Below, piece by piece: positions 1 to 5,212 of a stretch of 5,561 bases of DNA. The translations under genes and the position numbers were made by a program. Position 1 is the first letter of the stretch; every line of letters starts with the position of its first letter. The notes beneath the pieces are model-generated. The model saw nothing but the letters and a program-made list of their open reading frames with translations, searched no databases and had not been told where the DNA came from. Source of the DNA: Solirubrobacterales bacterium (GTDB taxonomy: Bacteria; Actinomycetota; Thermoleophilia; Solirubrobacterales; Solirubrobacteraceae); NCBI GenBank assembly GCA_015655225.1, contig JAATFK010000142.1, positions 1-5,561 of the forward strand, given 5' to 3'.

Positions 1-179
1 CCGGCATCTCGGGCGCGATCCAGCACAAGGTCGGGATGCAGTCCTCGGAGAACATCGTGGCGATCAACAAGGACGCGAACGCCCCGATCTTCGAGTTCTC
101 CGACCTCGGGATCGTCGGTGACCTGAACAAGATCCTGCCGAAGCTGACCGAGGCCGTGAAGGCCAAGAAGGGCAGCTGA
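1..179 (+). CDS. etfA: Electron transfer flavoprotein subunit alpha, C-terminal fragment (5' end outside window)
   Basis: This is the last 58 codons plus TGA stop (177-179) of EtfA; the reading frame begins at base 3. EtfA carries the FAD of the soluble ETF heterodimer, which accepts electrons from acyl-CoA and other dehydrogenases and hands them to ETF:quinone oxidoreductase. The fragment opens with [12 protein letters not shown], the conserved FAD-contacting loop of the alpha subunit (SGAIQH). It continues with the family motifs [15 protein letters not shown] and GIVGD, and ends in a short lysine-rich tail. These motifs occur in canonical order and spacing, so the identification is firm. 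The stop is only 2 bp from the next start, so the two genes are almost certainly co-transcribed and probably translationally coupled. The partner etfB would be expected just upstream, outside the window. Confidence 0.96.
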   Translation, partial: GISGAIQHKVGMQSSENIVAINKDANAPIFEFSDLGIVGDLNKILPKLTEAVKAKKGS

Positions 180-181
180 TC

Positions 182-1918
182 ATGGCGTCCGCCAGCAAGA
201 GGAGCACGGTCCCGGCGGACTATCCGCCGCCGGTCGACTCGCCGGACGAGTTCGTCAAGCACGGGCTCGACGGCGAGGACGAGCGGATCGACGTCGGCGT
301 CGCGATCGTCGGCGGCGGCACCGCCGGCCTGGCGACCGCCAACCGCCTGCTGCAGCTGCTGGCGGACGACCCGGCCTTGATGGAGCAGCTCGGCGAGGTG
401 CCGGTCGCCGTGCTGGAGAAGGCGAGAACCTGCGGCGGGCACAACCTCTCTGGCGCCGTGATGCGCCCGGGGCCGCTGGAGGAGCTGTTCCCCGACCTGT
501 CGCGGGAGGAGTGGCGCAGAGAGGGCTTCGCGTTCGGCGAGGTCACGAAGGAGGCCGTCTACCTCCTGCCGACCGCCAAGTCGAAGCTCCGCATCCCGCC
601 GCCGCCGCCGTTCAGAAACCACGGCAACGAGGTCGTCTCGGTCGCCGCGCTGGCGCGCTTCCAGCAGCGTCAGGCGGAGGAGGGCGGCGCCTACATCCTG
701 ACCGAGACCTCGGCGACGCAGCTGGTCGTCGAGGACGGCGCGGTGCTCGGCGTCCGCTCCGGCGACAAGGGCCGCGGCAGAGACGGCCAGCCGCTCGGCA
801 ACTTCGAGCCCGGGACCGACATCAGAGCATCGGCGACGGTCCTCGCGGACGGCTGCTGGGGCTCGCTGACGGGCGCCGCGATCCGCGAGTTCGACCTCGC
901 CAAGAACCGCGAGCCGCAGGTCTGGGAGCTGGGCGTCAAGGAGGTCTGGAAGGTCCCGAAGGCGCTCGATCGCGTGATCCACACGATCGGCCCCTGGCCG
1001 CTCAAGCTGTCGGCCAAGTACGGGCAGATCGGCGGCACCTGGATCTACCCGATGAAGGACGAGAGAACGGGGGACGACCTCGTCTCGATCGGCTTCGTCG
1101 TCGACCTCGAGTACGCCGACGCGACGACCTCCGCGCACGACCTGCTGCAGCTCTTCAAGCAGCACCCGCTCGTCAGAGGCATCCTCGAGGGCGGCGAGCG
1201 CGTCGGCTGGGGCGCGAAGGCGCTCCCGGGCGGCGGCTACTGGTCGGTGCCGAAGCTGACGATGCCGGGCGCGCTGCTGGTCGGCGACGCCGGCGGGCTC
1301 GTCGACACGGTCTCGCTGAAGGGCGTCCACCACGCGATCCGCTCCGGCAGACTCGCGGCCGAGGCGATCTATGCCGGCCTCAGAAACGTCACGTCGTTCG
1401 ACGCCTACGAGGAGGCGCTGTTCAGCTCGGCGACCGGCAAGGAGCTCTACCAGGTCCGCAACGGCCGCCAGCCGTTCCAGAAGGGCTTCATCAGAGGCGC
1501 GCCGCTCGTCAACCTCGCGATCGCGACGAGAGGCAGACTGCCGGGCGGCACGCTCAACTGGCATCGCAACGACGCGAGAGCGATGTTCGTCGGCGACACC
1601 GCCAAGCGCTATCCGAGACCGGACGGCAGATACACGTTCGACAAGCTCTCGAGCGTCTTCATCACCGGCAACGCGACCCGCGACGACGCGCCCAACCACA
1701 TCCGCGTGCAGAAGCGCGTTCCGCGCGAGATCGCGGAGACGTGGAGATGGATGTGCCCGGCCGGGGTCTACGAGATCCCCGACGACGCGCCCGAGACCGG
1801 CGACGTCGACGTGATCGTCAACTACACGAACTGCGTGCAGTGCGGCGCGATCACGGCGAAGGGCGGCCGCCTCACGCCGCCCGAGGGCGGCGACGGGCCG
1901 CTCTACCAGCTGACCTGA
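182..1918 (+). CDS. Electron transfer flavoprotein:quinone oxidoreductase (FixC/ETF-QO family), with an atypical Fe-S domain
   Basis: This 578-residue protein has the usual length for single-chain ETF-QO, a membrane-associated FAD/Fe-S enzyme that oxidises reduced ETF and reduces quinone (probably menaquinone here). The order seen is: a hydrophilic N-terminus (1-37); the Rossmann FAD motif VAIVGGGTAG (40-49); HNLSGAV (87-93); the family motif NHGN (146-149) after five prolines (139-143); GxKExW (251-256); GFVVDLEY (304-311); LEGGERVGWGAKA (335-347); a second flavin/quinone segment VGDAGG...SLKGVHHAIRSGRLAAEAI (367-396); and a FixX-like Fe-S tail with CPAGVYE (525-531) and PEGGDGPLY (567-575). 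The tail normally binds 4Fe-4S through four cysteines. Here Cys525, Cys551 and Cys554 are present, but Ile557 occupies the fourth position. The only other cysteines, C84 and C225, are in the FAD part. The start ATG at 182 has a GAAGGG ribosome-binding site (167-172) inside etfA. Sixteen of 41 arginines are AGA, which is odd at this GC content. The family call is firm; cluster type is uncertain. Confidence 0.93.
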   Translation: MASASKRSTVPADYPPPVDSPDEFVKHGLDGEDERIDVGVAIVGGGTAGLATANRLLQLLADDPALMEQLGEVPVAVLEKARTCGGHNLSGAVMRPGPLEELFPDLSREEWRREGFAFGEVTKEAVYLLPTAKSKLRIPPPPPFRNHGNEVVSVAALARFQQRQAEEGGAYILTETSATQLVVEDGAVLGVRSGDKGRGRDGQPLGNFEPGTDIRASATVLADGCWGSLTGAAIREFDLAKNREPQVWELGVKEVWKVPKALDRVIHTIGPWPLKLSAKYGQIGGTWIYPMKDERTGDDLVSIGFVVDLEYADATTSAHDLLQLFKQHPLVRGILEGGERVGWGAKALPGGGYWSVPKLTMPGALLVGDAGGLVDTVSLKGVHHAIRSGRLAAEAIYAGLRNVTSFDAYEEALFSSATGKELYQVRNGRQPFQKGFIRGAPLVNLAIATRGRLPGGTLNWHRNDARAMFVGDTAKRYPRPDGRYTFDKLSSVFITGNATRDDAPNHIRVQKRVPREIAETWRWMCPAGVYEIPDDAPETGDVDVIVNYTNCVQCGAITAKGGRLTPPEGGDGPLYQLT

Positions 1919-1933
1919 GCCGAGATGTGAAGC

Positions 1934-1962
1934 GCGTGGGTCCGCCGCGGGCGGATCCACGC
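1934..1962 (+). terminator. Strong hairpin after the ETF operon, probable terminator without U-tract
   Basis: The arms GCGTGGGTCCGCC (1934-1946) and GGCGGATCCACGC (1950-1962) pair over all 13 positions, with one G-U wobble, around a GCG triloop. The hairpin starts 15 bp after the ETF-QO stop and ends 28 bp before the next gene. It is followed by AACTTCTCC rather than a run of T, so it is not a textbook intrinsic terminator. In high-GC actinobacteria, hairpins lacking a U-tract are often predicted as terminators or as 3'-end stabilisers. The position between two functionally unrelated genes supports termination. A regulatory operator for the downstream gene is the main alternative. Confidence 0.6.
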
Positions 1963-1990
1963 AACTTCTCCGTCGCGCTCCGGTTTAAGC

Positions 1991-2845
1991 GTGACGATGA
2001 CGCGCCCCTGCCGCATGCGGGGCGCCTTCTTGGTCACCGTGATCGTCCTCCTCGTTGCCGCGGCGCTCGCCGGGGCGGCTGGGGCGGCTGTCCCGACCGG
2101 GAACGCGCTCCCCTCCGACGCCGAGCTGACGAGCTGCAAGGCCTCGCCGAAGATCGCCGCGCGCTCGGTCGCGGTCGCGACCTCGATGGCGCCGGTCGGC
2201 AGCGGCCGCTCGCTGCTCGTGAGAGTCGACCTCTACCAGCGGCCGCTCGACGGCGGCCGCTGGATGCGGCGCGGCGACGTGCCCCGGCTGGGGACCTGGA
2301 CGCCGCCGAGCGACCCGACGATCGGCAGCCGCCCCGACGACGTCTTCAAGTACCGCCAGGCCGTCGGCCGCCTCGCGGTCCCGTTCGCGTACCGGTTCAG
2401 AGTGGGGTTCCGTTGGGAGGACGCCGACGGCGACGTGGTGCGGAGCGCTTCGTCCTGGACCGGCGTCTGTCGTGAGCCCGACCTCAGGCCCGACCTGACG
2501 GTGGTCCGGGTGCGGCAGTCGGCCGCGCCGCTCGTGCCCTCCGCCATCCGGTACTCGATCCTGGTGAAGAACGTCGGCGTCGGGTCCGCTCGAGGGATCG
2601 CGGTCGCGGCGCAGTTCCCCGGCAGCGAGAGGGATTTGGGACCGGCCGTGACGCAGACTGTTCCGCGGCTGGCGCCGCGGCAGTCCGTGTGGATCGGGTT
2701 CACCGGGGCCGGGTGCGTCGGTTCCTTGGCTCCCACATTCACGGTCGATCCCCTGAACGCGATCGAGGAGAGCAGCGAGACGAACAACGTGCTCGCCGCC
2801 ACCTGTCCGTCGTCTGCACCGCCATCCGTCGCTACACTGGGATGA
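1991..2845 (+). CDS. Secreted CARDB-domain protein of unknown function
   Basis: This 284-residue protein is predicted to be exported. Residues 1-10 are basic, 11-30 form a hydrophobic helix, and an Ala-rich stretch around 28-34 offers a signal peptidase I site. No cysteine lies at the cleavage region, so it is not a lipoprotein. Residues about 45-162 form a domain I cannot name, bracketed by Cys49 and Cys160, with FN3/Ig-like wording ([15 protein letters not shown]). Residues about 167-272 match the CARDB pattern: [22 protein letters not shown], and the closing strand [15 protein letters not shown]. Cys242 and Cys272 could form a second disulfide. CARDB domains are extracellular Ig-like adhesion or spacer modules; no enzyme motif is visible. 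The GTG start (1991) gives the best signal peptide n-region. ATG at 1997 is an alternative, and neither has a clear Shine-Dalgarno. The stop codon precedes the preferred rpmE start by 2 nt. Confidence 0.8.
   Translation: MTMTRPCRMRGAFLVTVIVLLVAAALAGAAGAAVPTGNALPSDAELTSCKASPKIAARSVAVATSMAPVGSGRSLLVRVDLYQRPLDGGRWMRRGDVPRLGTWTPPSDPTIGSRPDDVFKYRQAVGRLAVPFAYRFRVGFRWEDADGDVVRSASSWTGVCREPDLRPDLTVVRVRQSAAPLVPSAIRYSILVKNVGVGSARGIAVAAQFPGSERDLGPAVTQTVPRLAPRQSVWIGFTGAGCVGSLAPTFTVDPLNAIEESSETNNVLAATCPSSAPPSVATLG
2833..2838 (+). promoter_or_regulatory. Possible -10 element (TACACT) for rpmE
   Basis: TACACT fits the actinobacterial TANNNT -10 pattern and ends 9 nt before the preferred rpmE ATG (2848), inside the final codons of the CARDB gene. 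Transcription from here would give an almost leaderless mRNA. I see no convincing -35 hexamer at 16-18 bp spacing, so this is a weak call based on position and one short motif. Confidence 0.25.
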
Positions 2846-2847
2846 CT

Positions 2848-3078
2848 ATGAAGACTGCAATCCATCCCGAGTACCTCGACACTCAGGTCCGCTGCACGTG
2901 CGGAAATGAGTTCGTGACACGCTCCACCAACGGCAGAGAGATCCGCGTCGAGATCTGCTCCAACTGCCACCCGTTCTACACGGGCAGACAGAAGCTGGTC
3001 GACACCGGCGGTCGGGTCGAGCGGTTCCAGCGTCGCGCTGCCAAGCGCGCCCGCGACGACGCCGCCGCAAAGGCGTAA
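2848..3078 (+). CDS. rpmE: 50S ribosomal protein L31, zinc-binding type
   Basis: This 76-residue protein is ribosomal protein L31 (bL31), which bridges the large and small subunits at the central protuberance. The sequence opens with MKTAIHPEY and carries [19 protein letters not shown] and [10 protein letters not shown] in canonical order. Cys16, Cys18, Cys37 and Cys40 make it the zinc-containing (C+) form; a zinc-free paralogue under Zur control may exist elsewhere. The tail after residue 64 is Ala/Arg/Lys/Asp-rich and longer than a minimal L31. I chose ATG 2848 because homologues start MK.xIHPEY and a GGGA (2839-2842) lies at good spacing. ATG 2842 would add two residues and overlap the upstream TGA as ATGA. 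Homology in the same frame does not extend upstream. The next gene starts 36 bp later. Confidence 0.96.
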   Translation: MKTAIHPEYLDTQVRCTCGNEFVTRSTNGREIRVEICSNCHPFYTGRQKLVDTGGRVERFQRRAAKRARDDAAAKA

Positions 3079-3114
3079 GCACCACCGCATGCGCCACCTC
3101 GACGGGGACGTTTC

Positions 3115-4248
3115 GTGAGTTCCGCAGAGACGAACCCGCCGGGGTCGGCACGTGCATCGCTGCTAACCGCGTCGTCCGTGGTCGGTGCCCAGAGCACCGC
3201 GCCCCCGCCGTCGCACCCTGATTCACCGCCGCCTCCCGCACCCGTCGACGCCAACCGTCCCGAGGGCCAGCTCCGCGCCGCGCGCGACGCGCCGGTCGGC
3301 GGTCAGGCTGTGCTCGAAGGCGTGATGATGCGCGGGATCTCGTCGTGGGCGGTCGCGGTTCGCAAGCCGTTGCCGGAGCAGATCGCCGACGGCCACCACC
3401 TCGAAGCCGACGAGGCCGCCGAGGGTGAGATCGAGGTCCAGAGCGGTCCGCTCGACTCGTGGCTCAGACGCCATCGGGTGCTGCGGCTGCCGATCATCCG
3501 AGGGGTCGTCGCGCTGGTCGAGTCGATGAGACTCGGCTTCACCGCGCTCGGGATCTCCGCCAACGCGCAGCTGCCCGAGGACGAACAGGAGATCTCCAAC
3601 GGCGCGTGGGTCGGGACGATCGTGCTGTCGGTCGTGCTCGCGATCGGCCTCTTCTTCCTCGTCCCGGTCGGCATCACGTCGCTGATCAAGGACGCGATCG
3701 GCTCCTCATTCCTGTTCTGGCTGATCGAGGGGCTGATCCGCACGGCGATCTTCCTCGGCTACCTGATCGCGCTGTCCAGACTGCGCGACCTGCGGCGCGT
3801 GTTCGAGTACCACGGCGCCGAGCACAAGACGATCTCGTGCTTCGAGGCGGGGATGCCCCTGACGCCGACGAACGCGCAACGCTTCTCCCGCCTGCATCCG
3901 CGCTGTGGCACGACGTTCCTGTTGATCGTGATGATCGTGTCGATCTTCGTCTTCGCCCCGCTCGGCCTGCCCGCCTGGTACTGGCTGGTGGCGACGCGGA
4001 TCATCGGCGTCCCACTGGTCGCCGGCATCTCCTTCGAGCTGATCAAGCTCTCCGGCAAGCAGCGCCGCCACGCCTGGGTGCGGGCGATCATGTGGCCCGG
4101 CATCCAGCTGCAATACCTGACGACGCGCGAGCCGGATCTGAGCCAGCTCGCCGTCGCGATCGCGTCGCTCGAAGCCGTCCTGGCCGCCGAGCCGAGACTG
4201 ATGAGCACCAACGCCGAGGATCTCCTCGGCGTCGAAGTCGTCGCGTAG
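3115..4248 (+). CDS. DUF1385 (YqhQ-like) multi-pass membrane protein
   Basis: This 377-residue protein belongs to the DUF1385 family, whose biochemical role is not established to my knowledge. The first 60 residues are a Ser/Ala/Pro-rich, probably disordered extension. The conserved core begins at VGGQAVLEGVMMRG (61-74) and includes PIIRGVVALVES (126-137). About four membrane segments follow: 166-187, 199-221, 266-285 and 287-310. Between the second and third lies the family's most conserved block, HGAEHKTISCFEAG (233-246) and SRLHPRCGT (258-266). Its His233, Glu236, His237, Cys242, His261 and Cys264 could form a metal or catalytic site; this is inference. PGIQLQYLTTREPD (328-341) and a helix rich in Ala/Leu close the domain. 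The GTG start at 3115 is supported by GGGGA (3104-3108) at proper spacing. The family is commonly found between rpmE and prfA, as here, suggesting an envelope or housekeeping role rather than an accessory one. Confidence 0.92.
   Translation: MSSAETNPPGSARASLLTASSVVGAQSTAPPPSHPDSPPPPAPVDANRPEGQLRAARDAPVGGQAVLEGVMMRGISSWAVAVRKPLPEQIADGHHLEADEAAEGEIEVQSGPLDSWLRRHRVLRLPIIRGVVALVESMRLGFTALGISANAQLPEDEQEISNGAWVGTIVLSVVLAIGLFFLVPVGITSLIKDAIGSSFLFWLIEGLIRTAIFLGYLIALSRLRDLRRVFEYHGAEHKTISCFEAGMPLTPTNAQRFSRLHPRCGTTFLLIVMIVSIFVFAPLGLPAWYWLVATRIIGVPLVAGISFELIKLSGKQRRHAWVRAIMWPGIQLQYLTTREPDLSQLAVAIASLEAVLAAEPRLMSTNAEDLLGVEVVA
4211..4232 (+). repeat. 10-bp perfect inverted repeat at the 3' end of the DUF1385 gene
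   Basis: ACGCCGAGGA (4211-4220) and TCCTCGGCGT (4223-4232) are perfect reverse complements separated by TC. As RNA this gives a 9-bp GC-rich stem with a 4-nt loop, ending 13 bp before the TAG stop. It lies inside coding sequence, so it may be a codon coincidence, but it is only 53 bp upstream of the larger palindrome over the next start. The two could act together at this gene junction. Confidence 0.45.
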
Positions 4249-4285
4249 CGCCGCGCCGAGCGGGGGGCGAACCCCGACCTGAGGC

Positions 4286-4314
4286 GATCTCTGGGTCCTA
4301 TGGACCCAAAGATC
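4286..4314 (+). promoter_or_regulatory. 29-bp near-perfect palindrome enclosing the start codon of the DUF559 gene
   Basis: The arms GATCTCTGGGTCC (4286-4298) and GGACCCAAAGATC (4302-4314) pair at 12 of 13 positions, with a single C/A mismatch (4291/4309). The 3-nt centre is TAT, and the ATG at 4300-4302 has its first two bases in that loop. The 3' arm also encodes the first five residues (MDPKI). Candidate roles are a dimeric repressor operator (AbiEi-type winged-helix proteins are known to autoregulate through inverted repeats), an mRNA hairpin limiting initiation, or a terminator for the upstream operon. No U-run follows, which weakens the last option. The palindrome is directly visible; its function is inference. 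Confidence 0.6.
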
Positions 4315-5199
4315 ACGTCACATCCGATCGAGGCCGCGTTAGCGGACGCCCAGCACGGTGTCGTCGCCCGGCGACAGCTCACCGCTCGCGGCCTCACTGA
4401 GACGATGGTGCGCAACCGGATCCGCGACGGGCGCCTGATCCGCCTGCACCGTGGCGTCTACGCCCTCGGGCACCGGCGACTGCGGCAGGAGGGCTGGTGG
4501 CTCGCTGCTGTCCTGGCAACTGGAGACCGGGCGGTCTTGAGCCACCGCGATGCGGCCGCGTTGCACGGGATCCGGGCGCCCTCGAACTCCGCCAAAGTCG
4601 ATGTGACGACGCCGGACCGGGTCGCCGCGACGCCGGCGATTCGCGTGCATCGCGTGACGACGCTCACCCCCGCCGACACCACCACCATCAACGCGATCCC
4701 TGTCACCACCGTCGCCCGGACCCTCGTCGACCTCGCGTCCACGCTGTCTCCGAAGGCGATCTCGGAGGCCGAGCGGGTCCACCTGATCGACGTCGTCGCC
4801 ATCGAGGAAGCCCGACTCCGCGTACGTGGGCGCCGCGGCCAAGGCGACGCCGCCCTCCAACAAGCCCTCGACGACCACCGCTCGCGTGGTGCCAGTCTCA
4901 CGCGCTCGGAGCTGGAGGACCGCTTCCTCGCCGTCGTCGAAGCCAATGGCCTGCCACGCCCCCGAACGAACGCGACCATCCACGGCCACGAGGTCGACGC
5001 GCTGTGGGCCGACCACCGGCTGGTGGTCGAGCTGGACGGCTGGGCGTTCCACCACACGCGCGCCGCGTTCCAGCGCGATCGGACGAAGTCCAACGCGTTG
5101 GAGCTGCTCGGCTACGCGGTCCTGCGCTACACGCACGACGACGTGGCGCGCCGCGCGGAGCGGATGGTGGCCGAGCTCCGGGGGCTTCTGACCACCTAG
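4300..5199 (+). CDS. AbiEi-like winged-helix / DUF559 (Vsr-like nuclease fold) protein
   Basis: This 299-residue protein belongs to a widespread actinobacterial family annotated as an AbiEi-family antitoxin-domain or DUF559 protein. Residues about 10-58 form the AbiEi-like winged helix, with the typical HGVVARRQLTARGLTETMVRNR followed by GRLIRLHRGVYALGH. Residues 60-170 form the family's middle region, including AVLSHRDAAALHGIR, IPVTTVARTLVDLA and an acidic helix. Residues 201-299 match DUF559, related to Vsr/PD-(D/E)XK nucleases: TRSELEDRFL (201-210), HEVDALW (230-236), VVELDGWAFHHTRAAFQRDRTKSNAL (242-267) and YAVLRYT (272-278). Asp233, Glu244 and Asp246 are plausible metal ligands, so the nuclease core looks intact. 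Substrate and role are unknown. ATG 4300 is the only ATG, GTG or TTG between the in-frame TAG at 4246 and codon 36. Later starts would lose the winged helix. No nucleotidyltransferase toxin (AbiEii) is adjacent. All 40 arginines avoid AGA and AGG, unlike the neighbours, suggesting later insertion. Confidence 0.85.
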   Translation: MDPKITSHPIEAALADAQHGVVARRQLTARGLTETMVRNRIRDGRLIRLHRGVYALGHRRLRQEGWWLAAVLATGDRAVLSHRDAAALHGIRAPSNSAKVDVTTPDRVAATPAIRVHRVTTLTPADTTTINAIPVTTVARTLVDLASTLSPKAISEAERVHLIDVVAIEEARLRVRGRRGQGDAALQQALDDHRSRGASLTRSELEDRFLAVVEANGLPRPRTNATIHGHEVDALWADHRLVVELDGWAFHHTRAAFQRDRTKSNALELLGYAVLRYTHDDVARRAERMVAELRGLLTT

Positions 5200-5202
5200 A
5201 CT
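5197..5202 (+). promoter_or_regulatory. Possible -10 element (TAGACT) for prfA
   Basis: TAGACT fits TANNNT, overlaps the TAG stop of the DUF559 gene and ends 10 nt before the prfA ATG. No good Shine-Dalgarno lies between this element and the start, which would suit near-leaderless initiation. No -35 hexamer is recognisable at normal spacing, and any stop codon TAG has a fair chance of matching the pattern, so the call is weak. Confidence 0.25.
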
Positions 5203-5212
5203 CGACCGTCGC

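Noticed and set aside
596..610. A CCG repeat in ETF-QO encoding five prolines as a functional repeat
   Set aside because: It is a short codon run inside a conserved gene just before the NHGN motif. It may slow translation, but there is no evidence of repeat expansion or regulation.
511..2475. A 654-codon open frame on the + strand overlapping ETF-QO and the CARDB gene
   Set aside because: Its translation is dominated by Arg, Ala and Pro with no recognisable domain and lies out of frame with two well-supported genes. Long stop-free alternative frames are expected in GC-rich DNA.
2689..2847. An upstream extension of the rpmE frame giving a 129-residue protein
   Set aside because: The added residues do not resemble L31 and overlap the CARDB coding sequence; L31 homologues begin at the MKxxIHPEY motif.
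2233..3090. A 285-codon - strand open frame across the CARDB gene and rpmE
   Set aside because: It runs antisense to the highly conserved L31 gene and to the CARDB motifs, with no recognisable protein features of its own.
3087..3096. A CGCATGCG palindrome between rpmE and the DUF1385 gene as an operator
   Set aside because: An 8-bp self-complementary word in GC-rich DNA is not distinctive, and nothing larger surrounds it.
4251..4263. A small hairpin, CCGC/GCGG, just after the DUF1385 stop as a terminator
   Set aside because: Only four base pairs with a 5-nt loop and no T-run, which is common by chance at this GC content.
4300..5199. A complete AbiE type IV toxin-antitoxin pair
   Set aside because: Only the AbiEi-like winged helix is present, fused to a DUF559 domain. 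The next gene is prfA, not an AbiEii nucleotidyltransferase.
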